Part shown: positions 11,476 to 25,734 of the stretch, one piece after another
Layout: each line of letters starts with the position of its first letter
Position numbering within the stretch: the stretch's first letter is position 1
From: Larix kaempferi
Taxonomy: Eukaryota; Streptophyta; Pinopsida; Pinales; Pinaceae
Reading direction: 5' to 3'
NCBI GenBank assembly: GCA_027924585.1
Contig: BSBM01000050.1
Span: forward strand, 6,104,501-6,168,500
DNA length: 64,000 nt
Notes under the pieces: generated by a model
The model's input: the letters and a program-made list of their open reading frames with translations, nothing else
Databases searched by the model: none
Told to the model about the DNA's origin: nothing
Made by a program: the position numbers and the translations under genes

Positions 11476-14400
11476 CCATCCTTCTCTATATTGTCAATCA
11501 GGTCACATAACAATCCCTTTGCTTTGAAAGGGATACTAGTTTACAACAGTGATGGAATTACGGTATACTAGTTTACTAGTATTCTAGAATGCATGTATTT
11601 TAACAAAAATCAAAGTATCTCTACATTGACATTAAAATCTAGAATAAAATAATATTGTGTTATGTGTTTTAGAAGAGGGACATATATATGGAGATATCAC
11701 AACTACACACTTACCAATTAACAATGAATCATTGAGCCACTTATTTATAAGGTGGAGGGTTTGGAGGAAAAAGATACGATTTTTCTAGAGTCAAAATTCT
11801 CATATATGGTTGCTAAGAAAACGGAGCGAAATACAAATTTATTTTTCCAAACAACCATGAAAAAATAGAATTGTAATAGAATTCTCTTCATTTAAAAGAC
11901 AAATTTTAGAATCAAACCAACGGATGACAAATGAGTTAACACCATACTCCAGAAAAACTTTAACTGAACCACACTTAGACCACTCAAAGAAAACCACACA
12001 TCAAGTTCTTCATAACATTTATTTTACTATTCTCTTTTTAACTTCTTCGCATCTACTTTACTTCCCATTTTTTTCGTTTCAAAGGTCCTTTGCACCTTCT
12101 GGGGTAATTTCTACTGTATGGTATAATATGATTATAATAAAGTTGATAATTGAATTGTTAAAAAATAAGTGAATATGCCACAAAGTGGGTAGTTCATAAA
12201 AAAATGAGAAAGTAAATAAGTTACAAGTTGAATATAGAAATTAAAAAAGCAATGAGAAACCATAAAAACATAACAAATTTATAAAACTTATCACAACAAT
12301 TAAGTATGTGTCACATGCAAACATTAAAATAAAAATATATAGAATTGGTTACATCAAAATCAAAACATTGAATGGAAAGCGACAACACAACAATTTTTTT
12401 TGTTTTTGTTTTTTAATACACAAAAGTCAACAATGGCATGTAAAAGTTGCCACATGGCACTCTAAGAATATTTCATATTAAATGTTTTAGGGATTTATGT
12501 CCAATCAATAACCTCTTTAACCAATAAGAAAATAAGATGAGTAAAATTTAAATATACATTTTTTATTTTTAAAAAAAACAATTTAATAAATTGTATTTTA
12601 TAGACATTGGAAAACTTTTAAAAAATTCTAACATGAAATTGAACTAATACCAGGAGTCAAAGCACTTTGGTTTACAAAATGAAAAGTATAGCCATGCTTT
12701 GGCATGGACAAATAATACACATATATGAATATGATCATATATATTATCATTAACATGTATGAATATAATGAAAGATCAAATTATCAAATTATCAAATTAT
12801 GATCATAGATTTTTTAAGATGTAACATGATTATAATAAAATTAAGAATTAATTTATAATAATAATAATAATAAAATTTTAAGGTCAAAGCCAAGCGAAAC
12901 ACCAAATTGGTATATGAGAAAAATTTGTTTGTGGGACAAAGGACCCCCTCCGCACAACGATTTGACTACTAAAGTCTATGGAAGTGTATATATCCTACCC
13001 CTTCGAATTTGAACGAAATGATCAAAAATCAAATTAATTAACCTTGAAAAATTACTTACAAAAATCGTGAGATTTCATTTAGCCATTTGGTGCATCTTAA
13101 CAAAACATTGTATTTAACAAAAACTTGAACGGGAATGATATATGGCTACTTCAACTCACTTAAGAGGGGTGGGATTATTGATAAAGCAACCTTCATTACT
13201 TTTTCTTACATCCAAGATGAAAGAAGGGAAGGTTTGTGTTGGGTGACAAGCAATTGTGTTGCGATGAGAAACTATATGCACATGTTTTATGTTAACTTCA
13301 AGTTGAATTTGGTGCTTAGTAAGTGCAATTGCAACCATGGGGTGACCCATATTATTAGTCCCTTCCTTTCAGGCTGGCGAGGACTCTATAAATCGGGTTG
13401 TCATCTTCTTTTTTTAACGTTGCACACAAACCAATGTATACTAGAATAACCCCAAAACGGGGGAAGTGAAACGCCGAGAAGAATTTCAATATGTTGTAAA
13501 ATAAGAGAAATTTGTGTGTACTTAGACAATATAATTTTGTGTGTTTGAAAGCAAGTCTAGCTAATTTATGGTATGGATTCATATAGTCGATGAAATTGAA
13601 AAGAAAACTATGTTGCAAGTACTCATAAGCAATAAATAGAAATCCATGTAATAGATGGCAAATAAAATAAATTGTACATTAATTTGTCATACCAAAATGA
13701 AGGTGTAGTAAAATAAATATATTTGGTATTTTCATTTGGTAGGGGGGTGCATAGATTGAGGATTGCAATTTTAAGTGTGAAAGGGATAGAGAATGAAGGC
13801 ATGCCTCTTGTTTTTTTCGAAGTGAGAGATATGAAGTGTCTTTCATCTTTACATAGCATTTTAAGGAGAAGGATGGTGTAATTCGGATTGGACTTCTAAT
13901 GTAGTAGTGCGTGGCATTCACTGTAAAGGTCAATCCTTACGTTCTTTGTTACCAATGTCAATGGGGGGCCTTGGGATCTCTTTTGGAGATGGAAAGAGTA
14001 TGGAAGGGCATCAATCTCCCACACTTGTAACATGCTTCCTACATGTTGTGTCTATCTATGCACTTACGGAATGGCCACTAAGTTAAGTATGCCATTAACC
14101 TCTTATGTCCCCAACACGTCATCTCATGTCCAATCAACCAAAAAAGACGAATCCTTGCAAGTACTACATTAATGCCCATTGCAAGGAAATTGAAATAGAA
14201 CTTTTTTAAATTGCAAAGATGCTCCCCTACACCTCAGGCTTTTAATTCTTGTGCTATATTAGAAAATGTATGAATAACTCTTCCCCTTATTTTATTTTTT
14301 AACCTTTTTTTTATAATTTATAAAGTGTATTAAAGTAAGAAGTGACTAATACCAAGCCAGGCGAGGAAGAGAATATATGCTTATTGAGCTCAATGCATTT

Positions 14401-14914
14401 TTCTATGTAAAGTATTATTATCATTTTCTCACAAAATCTTAAATACTGGCAAAAAAATTTTGCTACTGTCAAAGAGTCAACATCCAAAGCACAAAATGCA
14501 TCCTTAATTCGCATTCAAGCAAAAAGAAAAAGCAACGGGTTAAAAAAAAGGCATAATCTAAGGTTATCAAATTAATATAAAATTAAATATTGCTTTTGTG
14601 TAAAGAGTTTTCAAATTAAGGATATTCTTACAAATAGTTTGAGAATAAGCCTTTGCAATACAATCGATCAACATCACAATAATTTAAATCCATATTTGTC
14701 ATAAGTTGTTTTTTCAAAGAAATATAAACTTTCTTGAATTTATCTTTTCTTAAATATTTGTCATAAGTTTTTTTTCAACAAAATTTGACTTTCGTAATTA
14801 CGCCGTAAGGCATTTAAACAAGTGGGAATCGACTCTCTGAAAACAAAAAATTATTGGTTTTTAGCCGTCCGATTGGTTCGTTCAACGATTGGGATGGTTT
14901 GGCTCGTTGATCTG
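11476..14914. other. AT-rich intergenic DNA, no gene recognised
   Basis: Very AT-rich with short poly-A/T runs. A 104-codon frame at 13135-13449 is the only notable one; it contains a run of cysteines (SKCNCNHG) but matches no family I recognise. No RNA gene, LTR terminus or transposase motif seen. Confidence 0.5.
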
Positions 14915-15055
14915 CGATCTGCTACCTGCCATTGAACTAGCCTACTCCCTTAAATGCCAATGGCCTACTCCCTTAAATGTTATCTATTGCCTACCATTGA
15001 ACTGGCCTACTCCCTTAAATGCCAATGGCCTACTCCCATAAATGCACATATGCAC
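14915..15055. repeat. Short tandem repeats (GCCTACTCCCTTAAATG)
   Basis: The word GCCTACTCCCTTAAATG occurs four times within 110 bp, arranged as two larger units that also share CCATTGAACT. It lies immediately upstream of the chimeric gene fragments. Confidence 0.85.
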
Positions 15056-15124
15056 ATCTACTACCTGCCGACACTCTTATGCGGTGCTGCCTCCATTTAC
15101 GGTGCTGCCTCTTAGGCTCACCAG

Positions 15125-16849
<1,725 letters not shown>

Positions 16850-18587
16850 GTATTCCTTGTATTTGTGTTGCTCTCTTCTTAACATATTTTTTTATGTTCA
16901 TTTCATTTTGAATGTCTCTACTCAGCAATATTGTAACTTTCTTGTTTCCCTTAGCAACATATTTTTCTCATAAAATATGTTCATGGTTAGGGTTCGTTTA
17001 ATATATCCACTAAAATTGTCGTGGAAGTTAGGAGCTGGCTGCATAGCATAGTATGTGACAATTTTTTTTGCATTCTTTACTGCATGCATGCATGCTTTCC
17101 CATGCTTTTAAGTCACACAGTTCACGTGACTCTCAATGACGACAAGGGTTCTGAGAAATAAATTTGCATATTGATGCGTAGGGTTCCCAATTAGAGGTTG
17201 TTTTCATCCATTTTCTTCTCCGTGTGTTGTTGTAATATTGATTCTCTTGGTTCCTAAGAGTTTGTTTTCATCCATTTTCTCTGCATGTGTTGAGTAGAGT
17301 CAACTGGTTCAATTCGGTGCATGGCTGCCCATGTGTTGCAATTATTGTCGATGTGCTTTATGTACAGTACAAGCTAAATCGATGGATTACAATGACTCCA
17401 GTTGTTTTCTTATTTTAGAAAAAAAAAATTGAGTTATCAGTTGTAGTGCTTTGATGTTAATAGTTAATTAAAGCAATAATTTCGATCTTAACTCTTTGAT
17501 GTAAGCTTGAATGCTTTATTTTGGCGTTGAGATTAGAATATTTTATAAGACTTATAAGCTGGAATTAAATTTGTTTGATGATGTAACCATAAACTGGCTA
17601 GTGTGGCTGTATGTGCCTTCCTAGCAAACCCGGTTTATTTGGGTAATGGAAAACAAACTAGAACCTCGGTTTATTTGCGCCATGGAAAACAAACTGGTTG
17701 GAACGCCGGTCCATGTGCTGCAAGCTTTTGTACTTGATATTGTGTGACTCCTTTCCATATATTATGGGTTTTCACCACCCAAAAAAAATGTTTATGAAGA
17801 GTACAGCTATTTATGCACATTCTCTTGTACATCTTGTTTAATTGTTACACAGGTTATAATAACCTTTTCATTTTCACCTAAAAATTTCAGAAATTTTCTT
17901 TCACGTAATGTTTTTAAACAACGCTTTTTAGATTTCTTTCTCGTATTGGAGGTCCCTGCAATTACTAGGAAGGCATTGAGAAAGGAAGAGTCTCCCACTG
18001 AGTCACTGAGTCAAGGTGAGCAGGTTTACGTTTTTCTCTTGGTTCTGTTGCGCCTTGATTTTGTGATTCAGAGGACAGTTTTGGAGCTAAATACGACCTA
18101 GGTTCCATACTTGTTTCACATTATATTCTTACCCGATTTGAATAGCCTAGTAAGTGCAGTTTGGTTCGCATTTGGAGGTAAATTAACTTCTGGAATGTAC
18201 TCCGAACGACTTTACATTCTCGAGCAAAACGTAACGAATTAGAGATGCAAGGAGGAAAATTTCAGGCATTTGTTGAGCAAAAATTCAGGTGAGTTGTGAA
18301 TGGAATTGTTCAGTCTTGTGCATTTGGTGTGTTGGTTTTGTTTGATTATAGTTTTTTTTGTTAAAAAGGTGTATTAGGAAAACATTAAAACAATTTTGGT
18401 AACTATAGTTTTTGACTCCCAATCTCTGTAGCTTTATTCAAAAAAATTCCGACAAAATAGTTGGTTTTACTTACTATTTGGGTGTTGGTTTTACTACTTA
18501 GACTTAGACTTATAAAATAGAAATGGAGATATGTAATTGAGAAAACTAGAATTTTTTCCCTGCACAGTCTTGTATATTCCTTTCTTC
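16850..18587. other. Intron-like/intergenic DNA with two exon-like segments
   Basis: AT-rich. Two short open segments end at splice-donor-like GTGAG sites: about 17931-18013 (reads EVPAITRKALRKEESPTESL) and about 18215-18287 (reads ELEMQGGKFQAFVEQKF). I cannot assign them to a family; they may be further captured exons in the composite locus. Later GAPDH exons were looked for here and not found. Confidence 0.35.
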
Positions 18588-18627
18588 AAAGCAACTGGAT
18601 TTGCGACAAAGCAACTGGATTTGCGAC
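18588..18627. repeat. 20-bp perfect tandem duplication
   Basis: AAAGCAACTGGATTTGCGAC occurs twice in direct succession. Confidence 0.9.
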
Positions 18628-18640
18628 CGCTGTCACGTTC

Positions 18641-20118
18641 ATAAGGCTTAGTTTGATTATCTCCCGATGCAAAACAAAAGCAGTAGTTGTCCCATCTCCA
18701 GCTAAGTCATTTGTCTTATTTGCAACCTGGCCAAGTAATGCTTATAATTATTTAATTGACTGTAAACCTTTATTCACTTATTCTCTCCTTGCAACTGATT
18801 ATTTGTTTAAAACAATATATACAATGTGGAGACACTTAAATATACACATAAAATTATCTGCTCTCACTGAAATATCTATTATGCCCATGCATTATCATTT
18901 TATATGACATTGACATCTTCAAATTGTGCTTAGCACTAAAAATGAGTTGTAGAATCTGCAGGGTATAATTACATAAAAGAGCACTATGAGTTATGGGTGG
19001 GAAGTATAAATACCTCATATGGAAGTTGAAGAAATGAGAGAGTAAATGTTGGCTTCCAAGTAGCTAATAAGCAAAAATCATTAGTGGATGAAAGATTCTT
19101 AACTTTCTTTCAATCTTTATCCTATCTATCTCTCATCCAAAGCCTACCTTTTTCTTATTTTTTCATATTTTGAATAATGAATAACAATGCAGAACTTAGC
19201 ACTACAACCATTATTAAAAGAGAAAACATATGACAATGCCCACAACATGAATGTTGGGAATGGAAATGTTTCCAATGAAAATGGAGGAGAGGAATGGATT
19301 CCCATAAAATAGGATGTCTCGTGTGTTTTCCATGTTGATTGTACCTAACTCCATGTTTCCATTACTATGTGTATACTCCTTCACCCACCTTCACATGAAT
19401 TTCATATTGGTTACTAAATGAAAGATGGTGGAAGAACTTTATCAAAACACATTAAGAAAATATAGGAATTATACTATAATCTAAATTCATATAAATATAG
19501 TTAGCTATTAAAAATTACCCAAATTAATATAAATATATGTATATAAATTTTACACATTTCAACATTATGCTATTCCATCTACTTGTTTCACTTTCACTTA
19601 TGGTGTTCTTTTATTGCGCCCCAAAGTGCAATTGCTAGTTTTAAGTTTTCTTAGAGTCTGGTCTACATCCTCTCCCGTGACAATGAAAAACTAATCTTCT
19701 AAGACTACATTCCTTGGCCTGTAACCATCGAGGACTATTGTAAATTTAATCTTCCTTAGGTATGCATTTTGTAGCATACATTGAAGACCATCCAGAAAAT
19801 TTGATTTACAATGGCTATATATTCCTCCGCCCACCATTGATGATTATTGGGTATACATCCTGCAGTATCCTACCATGGGAAACCATCCAAAAAAGTATGA
19901 CCACCCCCGGGTCTATACCCCTTCTGCCTACTTTGATGGTTGTCCGAATTTTACTTTTCTCAGACCTTGGTCTGCATCCCCTGGATAGATGATTATACAA
20001 TTGTTATAAGTCATTATGTTTTCGTTTCACAGCAAAACTCATATGCCTTTCTTGTTGCCAATTTGCTCCGATGGATACTGGAGTGTTGTTTTGGTATCCT
20101 ATGCCACTATTGCTAGCT
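18641..20118. other. AT-rich intergenic/intron-like DNA
   Basis: No gene recognised. The segment just before the copia insertion, read on the minus strand, continues an open exon-like frame from the far side of the insertion (see 27276-27380). A short C-rich tract lies near 19830-19980. Confidence 0.4.
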
Positions 20119-20123
20119 ACTTG
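20119..20123 (+). repeat. Target-site duplication (left) of copia element
   Basis: ACTTG directly before the 5' LTR; the same five bases follow the 3' LTR at 27276-27280. Confidence 0.95.
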
Positions 20124-20740
20124 TGTTGATGTATATGTAACTTCGGAATGTATTTCACATATATGTATATTGTATTCCTATAGAGATGGTATTATTCCTC
20201 TATAAGGAAGTGTCGTCATTTATATTGTAAGTGTCGTAACTTATACTTGATGGGTTATTAGACCACCTTATTTGGGGTCGGCCCTGTATAAGTCATGTGG
20301 GTCAAAGGGTTATTAGACCACCCTATTGGGGGTCGGCCCACTCAGCATTATATTATGTGGTTAAGTTCGATCCTACATGAGTTAGGTAAAAAGGCAAGTC
20401 AAGTCAAGTATAAATAGAGTGCGGGAGGCACTCTATTTACTCACTCACTTCTCACACATGCACTCAAGGAGGAGTGGCGCACTTATGGAGCAGGAGGATC
20501 TGCTGCTAGGTTATGGCTATCTCTCTTGGTTGGTTGTATCATTGCCCTATCTATCTCTGAGGAAGTTATTGGGGTTTTTCACCTTTATGGTTTTCCCCAA
20601 GTAAATCTTTGTGTCTCTTGTGTGCTTGCATTATTGTCTCCATGATTGATATGCTGTAGATATGCTGTAGATATGCTGTACATGTTGTTCTCTCAGTTAA
20701 GATCCTAGATCAGATTGAAGTAAATTCTGAAAATTTAACA
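20124..20740 (+). repeat. 5' LTR of copia element
   Basis: Starts TGTTGATGTATATG and ends AAAATTTAACA. It contains a 55-bp spaced direct repeat (GGGTTATTAGACCACC at 20252 and 20307) and three copies of an 11-bp GATATGCTGTA unit near 20650-20680, where the 3' LTR has two. Part of the LTR reads as a 61-codon frame (20419-20604), an artefact repeated in the other LTR. Confidence 0.97.
20409..20439 (+). promoter_or_regulatory. TATA box embedded in a perfect 12-bp hairpin (copia LTR)
   Basis: TATAAATA at 20409-20416 overlaps the left arm of an inverted repeat: TAAATAGAGTGC (20411-20422), loop GGGAG, GCACTCTATTTA (20428-20439). The 3' LTR has the identical structure at 26955-26985. It is placed where core promoter and transcript start are expected. 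Confidence 0.8.
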
Positions 20741-20752
20741 TGGTATCAGAGC
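20741..20752 (+). promoter_or_regulatory. Primer-binding site (initiator Met tRNA)
   Basis: TGGTATCAGAGC immediately follows the 5' LTR. This is the classic plant copia PBS complementary to the 3' end of initiator methionine tRNA. Confidence 0.97.
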
Positions 20753-23700
20753 TAGCCTGAAAGAAGGCATGATATGGCATGTATGACACTTGTTGCACTT
20801 ACGATGCTAGGGCTTGATATAGCAAAAACCAGTCATCGTAGCACTTTCGCTATAAATCCGTTTTGGAGAAGTTTTTGGATCTGAAATTGTTACAGGACGA
20901 AGATTAAATCTCCAGGTACCTTGTGTCCAAAGTACAACCTCTAATTCGTTGTACTTTGTGATTTATGATCTGTACAATATAGGGTTTCTGCCTCTTCCAG
21001 ATCTAAGTCAAAATCAGGTGACCTTGGGAAAAAGGTCATATCTTGGGCTAGGAAGCTCCAAATGAAATTTCGTAAAAAGTGACAGGTAGTACACAGTCTG
21101 TACTATCTCAGAAAACTTTTTCAGAGGCCGAAGTTGAACCAGTGACATGTGGCACTCCGTACAAGTGCGCTCTCCTGTATTATCCCATAAACAGGTCATG
21201 TTGCGACATTTGGCATAACTCTCTCTCAGAGAGTCCAATTGAGGTCAGACCTGTCAATATGGAAAGTTAACAGGCCGAGCTATCTCAGGAAACTTTTTCA
21301 GAGGCAGAAGTTAAAACAGTGACACGTGGAACGCCGTACAAGTTCGCTCTCCTGTTTTATCCCAAAACAGGTCACGTTGCGACATTTGGCATAACTCTCT
21401 CTCAGAGAATCCAATTGAGGTCAGACCTGTCAGGATGGAAAGATAATAGGTCAGGCTATCTCCAAAAACTTTTTCAGACCCTGTGGATCAAAAATTTCGG
21501 AGTTACACCAGAAACAATCAGGTACATATTTCTGTCAAAACATAATTATTTTTTGGTACCTTCATTCATGGCTTCCGGAATTTAGGGCTTTGGAGAAAGT
21601 TGGAATTTTTGTAATCGGAGACCACGGCTGGATGATACTCATCAAAATAGAAATTTAGAGACCAAGATCAGAATTTTTGGTTGGGCAGAAGGCCGGGCTT
21701 GATTAGACCCTAGTTCGGGACTTTGATCAGAAAAGTGGAAAATTAGGGCTTCTGTAAAAATGGGAATTTTTGAAATCTGTGACCACGGCTGGAAGCTCCT
21801 CAGAAAAATAGAAGCTTAGAGCTTTGGATCAAACATTTTGATTGGGAAGAAGAGTGGGCTTCATCAAACCCCAGTTAAGGGTCACGTCCAGTGAATCCAG
21901 AAGTTTCAAAAGCAAAATTGAGGAGTGAAACTTTGCAGTTTTCAAATTCTGAATATACCAACTTGATCAGCTCATCAAGGCACATATTTCTATCCTGTCA
22001 GAAGTTTGAAATTCAAAGTTTGAATTTTTGGGGTTTCTCTGACAAACCCATATCCAGCTCAAGGTCCAGTTCTTGCAAATCAAGTGGATTGGGTTAATCC
22101 TAGAAGAAGATGGATTGATCACCTGCATAAGTGAAGAAGTTCCTGTCTCAGAGGGAGATGAGGATAAGGCCTTACATAAGAAGATTACAAGCGATCTCGA
22201 CAGGTATGACTCATCGAGGTATGTTTCGATATTTTTCCATGATTAAGTTTATGGTATGTTTGTCTTCATGTTATTACGGTTAGTACAATTTTGATTTTAG
22301 ATTTGTCGTATAACCTTAACAAAATTATGAATGCATGATAGAAGATATTCACTGGTTAGGGTGTTGACACTTATGATTGTACTAATGCATTATGGTGTTG
22401 TATGAGGTTTATGTTGTCTACTAACATGAAAGGTACACCAATAAAGACAAATCATGTTCTGGTCCAAGAACATATGATCATGATAACATGAGGACAAAGA
22501 TTCATCCATTGTCATGGATCTCATACAAGATCCATTTACGAGGTATGTATAACTTGTTTATACAATGGTTAACTTATGAGACATGCAGGTTACTAGCACA
22601 AGTCACTGAAGAGAAACAAAAGACATTATACGGGTATGTTAGACATAAATAGCTAGCATGCTAATCCAGGTATGTTTTTCCTATATCAAGCTAGAATCCT
22701 ACCTTGTGTTAGGATCTTATACTGTTGTTGATAATGATTATTCCTGAAGAGTCATAGGTTTGAATAATCATGGTTTTATGCATATTATATCTCTTATCTT
22801 GATTGATGATTCAACTAACCTGAAGAGTCATAGGTTTGAGTAATTACAGGTTTAGACATGTTATGATTTGACTAACCATAAGAATCCTACATAAACCTTG
22901 AATGCTAATGCTTATTATTTTCTGTTTGAAATGATCATGACTATACATGCTTGAGATTATTGTGTTTTAATAATATACTAAAGAATGTATGATTTTATAT
23001 GAAATCACAAGGATAGCACAATCATGATACTAATAAGCATGCATAGGGACCAAGGATGAATATGAGTTCAAGAACAGGTAATCCAGGAAGCAAAGATCAA
23101 GAGGGAGTACACTCCAATTGTTCCTGCAAGAAATCAAAGGAACACACTTCAGTAGTTTCTGCAAGGATGCAGATATTCAGAGGGAGTTGACCATCTTTCC
23201 ACAACAGAAAGGTGTAGAAGAAGCTACTTCAGATTAGGACTCCAGCAGCTCCTGCAAGAAAGCGAAGACTCAGAGGGAGTCCATCCAACAAAAGAAGATA
23301 AGTATTTTAATTATCATTTCTTGCATATGTGTTTGTTTAAATAAAATTGTTCAATGATGCATATGCTCATGTTCCTAGACTTAGGATATGTATTGTGCAT
23401 ATTAGAATAGTTGCATTGATGAACAGTATACTACTAATATACATGGGTAAGTTTCCTATGGCACTGTACAACATTCCATTGCTACTTATCTAGAATGAAA
23501 CCTCTTTGCTGACATGTTGGTAGTTGTGCACACTCTTAACAATGTTCTAGTAGAGATTGGAAGGCATCTAGAAAGTTACCAGATATGGATAAATGTTGTA
23601 TTGAAGCATTGGCTAAGATAATTGCATGACTGTATGACATATTTATTTATGTGTAAGAATTTGTTCTGAAAACTATGAGATGTTTTCTAATCATGCAATT

Positions 23701-23789
23701 TAATTTGTTGTGTAGGAAAGATCGTATTCCATCTCCTACAAAAGAAGAACTACAACATTTGTTCAGCAACAAATTTATTTATTGAAGAT
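20753..23789 (+). other. Non-coding leader of copia element (gag region missing)
   Basis: In autonomous copia elements gag starts soon after the PBS. Here about 3 kb has no frame longer than about 90 codons and no zinc knuckle, protease or integrase motif. It contains a 177-bp tandem duplication (21103-21455) and a looser pair of related blocks (about 21594-21700 and 21750-21870, sharing GACCACGGCTGGA). This looks like replaced or deeply rearranged sequence. Confidence 0.7.
21103..21480 (+). repeat. 177-bp tandem duplication in copia leader
   Basis: The landmark CTATCTCAG-AACTTTTTCAGA recurs at 21103, 21280 and (partial third copy) 21456, giving periods of 177 and 176 bp. Units share CTCTCCTGT and GGCATAACTCTCTCTCAGAG. 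Confidence 0.92.
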
Positions 23790-25104
23790 ATTGAAGTTCC
23801 CAGGATCTGGGATGAAGAAATGGAATGCCATGATCCATCGATCATGAAGAATGATGTTTGGGATGTAGTCCCAAGATGTGAAGGGAAGTTTGTTATGACT
23901 TCCAAATGGAACTATCAGATCAAGCATGTTGCAGATGGCAGCATTGAGAAATATAAAAGTGATGAAATAGAAGATGCACCAGATGGATCTCAAGACAGCA
24001 TGGTGTAGTCATATATGTGTGCAGAACTTGGTATGGTAGGATAGACAGCTTTCTATCCAGTTTGGGCGTTACCAAGAGTAAAGCAGATTCTAACCTTTTC
24101 TACAAGGTTGAAGAAGGCAATCCAGTGATACTACTTTTGTATGCAGATAACCTGTTTGTTACAGGTAAAGATAGATTGATTGCCGACACGCAGCGGAATC
24201 TTTCTTCCAAGTTCGAGATGAAGAACTTGGGGATGATGCACTATTTGTTTTTGGCATGGAGGTGTGGCAGAGTGCATATGGAATCTTCCTTGGACAAGGG
24301 AAGTATGTAGTAGAGATCCTGAAGAGGTTCGGGATGATGGACTGCAAGGATATGGCCACACCTATGGCATCGAATCTGAAGCTTCTATGTGATGATTCAT
24401 CTGAGCCGGTTGATTTCTCTTTGTATCGTCAGATGATTGGGTCCTTGATGTACCTGATGAACACGAGACCAGACATTTGCTTTGCTGTGAACACATTGAG
24501 CCAGTTCCTGACGGATCCGAGGAGTGTTCACCTGGTTGCTATAAAGCATGTTCTGAGGTACCTGAAGGGTACAGTGGATTATGGGCTCAGGTATGAGGAG
24601 AATCAAAAGTTTAACCTGCAGGGTTATGTTGATTCAGATTGGGCTGGCAGTACTGCAGACAGGAAGAGCACATCTGGGTGTTGCTTCAGTATGGGATCAG
24701 GTGTGATCTCTTGGTTTAGCAGGAAGCAGTCCTGCGTAGCACTGAGTACAGCTGAGGCAGAGTATGTTGTAGCCTGTTCAGCTAGTTGTGAGACAGTATG
24801 GCTACAGAAGCTACTGTCTGGGTTATTTGATCTCCCATTGGAGGCTGCTGGTATCTTCTGTGATAACCAGAGTTGTGTGAAGCTGTCCGAGAACCCAGTG
24901 TTTCATGACAGGTCGAAACACATAGAGATCAAATATCACTATATCAGGGATATGGTGCAGAGAGGAGCTATGAAGCTCCTATATGTTGCGACAGACGAGC
25001 AGATTACAGATGTGCTAACGAAGCCGCTAGCCAGAGTGAAGTTCGAGTACTTCAGAGAGAGGCTTGGCGTTCTTCAGATCGAGGACACTTCGAGGAAGAA
25101 GTGA
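23790..25104 (+). pseudogene. Copia RT (broken) and RNase H
   Basis: Remnant of the copia pol C-terminal half. 23820-23990 reads NDVWDVVP and KHVADGSIEKYKSDE, the first RT block; an internal deletion then joins it to YGRIDSFLSSLGVTKSKADS (from about 24033) and LLLYADNLFVTG, where the catalytic YVDD box is YADN, so one catalytic aspartate is lost. A one-base insertion near 24252 shifts the frame. From 24256 to the TGA at 25104 an uninterrupted 282-codon frame reads KRFGMMDCKDMATPM, MIGSLMYL, DSDWAGSTADRKSTSG (RNase H), CDNQSCVKLSENPVFHDRSK and ends in ITDVLTKPLA, as normal copia RNase H does. So RNase H is intact in sequence while RT is not. Confidence 0.93.
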
Positions 25105-25220
25105 TGGACACATTTGCTAAAGCCATTCCAAGCATGTTGGAAGGAGGATCCTTCACATGGCTGTGGATGTAAGCGCTGGATAATGGGCATCAGGATGATG
25201 TTCTGGTTTCTGCTTGGATA

Positions 25221-25380
25221 TGATCAGTTGGATCATTTATGTATGTACGCATCATGTTGGATGCTGGATATGATCAGTTGGATCATTTATGTATGTATGC
25301 ATCACGTTGGATGCTGGATATGATCAGTTGGATCATTTATGTATGTATGCATCATGATGGATGCTGGATATGATCGGTTG
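25221..25380. repeat. 50-bp tandem array
   Basis: TGATCAGTTG (last copy TGATCGGTTG) recurs at 25221, 25271, 25321 and 25371. It lies in the 3' UTR of the copia element. Confidence 0.95.
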
Positions 25381-25625
25381 GATCATGTATCTTTGTATGA
25401 TCAGGTAGATCATGGATGCTGATGGATACATTGTGTGGATCATGTATCTTTGTATGATCAGGTAGATCATGTATGTTGATGGGTACATTGTGTGGATCAT
25501 GTATCCTTGTATGATCAGGTAGATCATGTATGTTGATGGGTACATTGTGTGGATCATGTATCTTTGTATGATCAGGTAGATCATGTATGATTGATGGATA
25601 CATTGTGTGGATCATGTATCTATGT
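25381..25625. repeat. 57-bp tandem array
   Basis: GATCATGTATC recurs at 25381, 25438, 25495, 25552 and about 25610. The 57-bp unit is a multiple of three and makes artificial minus-strand frames with a 19-residue repeat. Confidence 0.95.
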
Positions 25626-25734
25626 GTGCATCAGATGAATGCATTGTATGATCAGGATGATTGTGGATGACGAGCTTCTCCAGATGACATGCAGCAGGAT
25701 GTTGCAGTGATGATGATGAGTATCAGATGATACT

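Noticed and set aside
13135-13449. 104-codon ORF considered as a FAR1/MULE transposase fragment
   Set aside because: No motif of the MULE transposase or of FAR1 could be confirmed.
20419-20604. 61-codon ORF, identical at 26965-27150
   Set aside because: Lies inside the copia LTRs; duplicated because the LTRs are.
25333-25615. Minus-strand ORFs with 19-residue repeats (MIYLIIQRYMIHTMYPS type)
   Set aside because: Created by the 57-bp array, whose unit is divisible by three; open in more than one frame and inside the copia 3' UTR.
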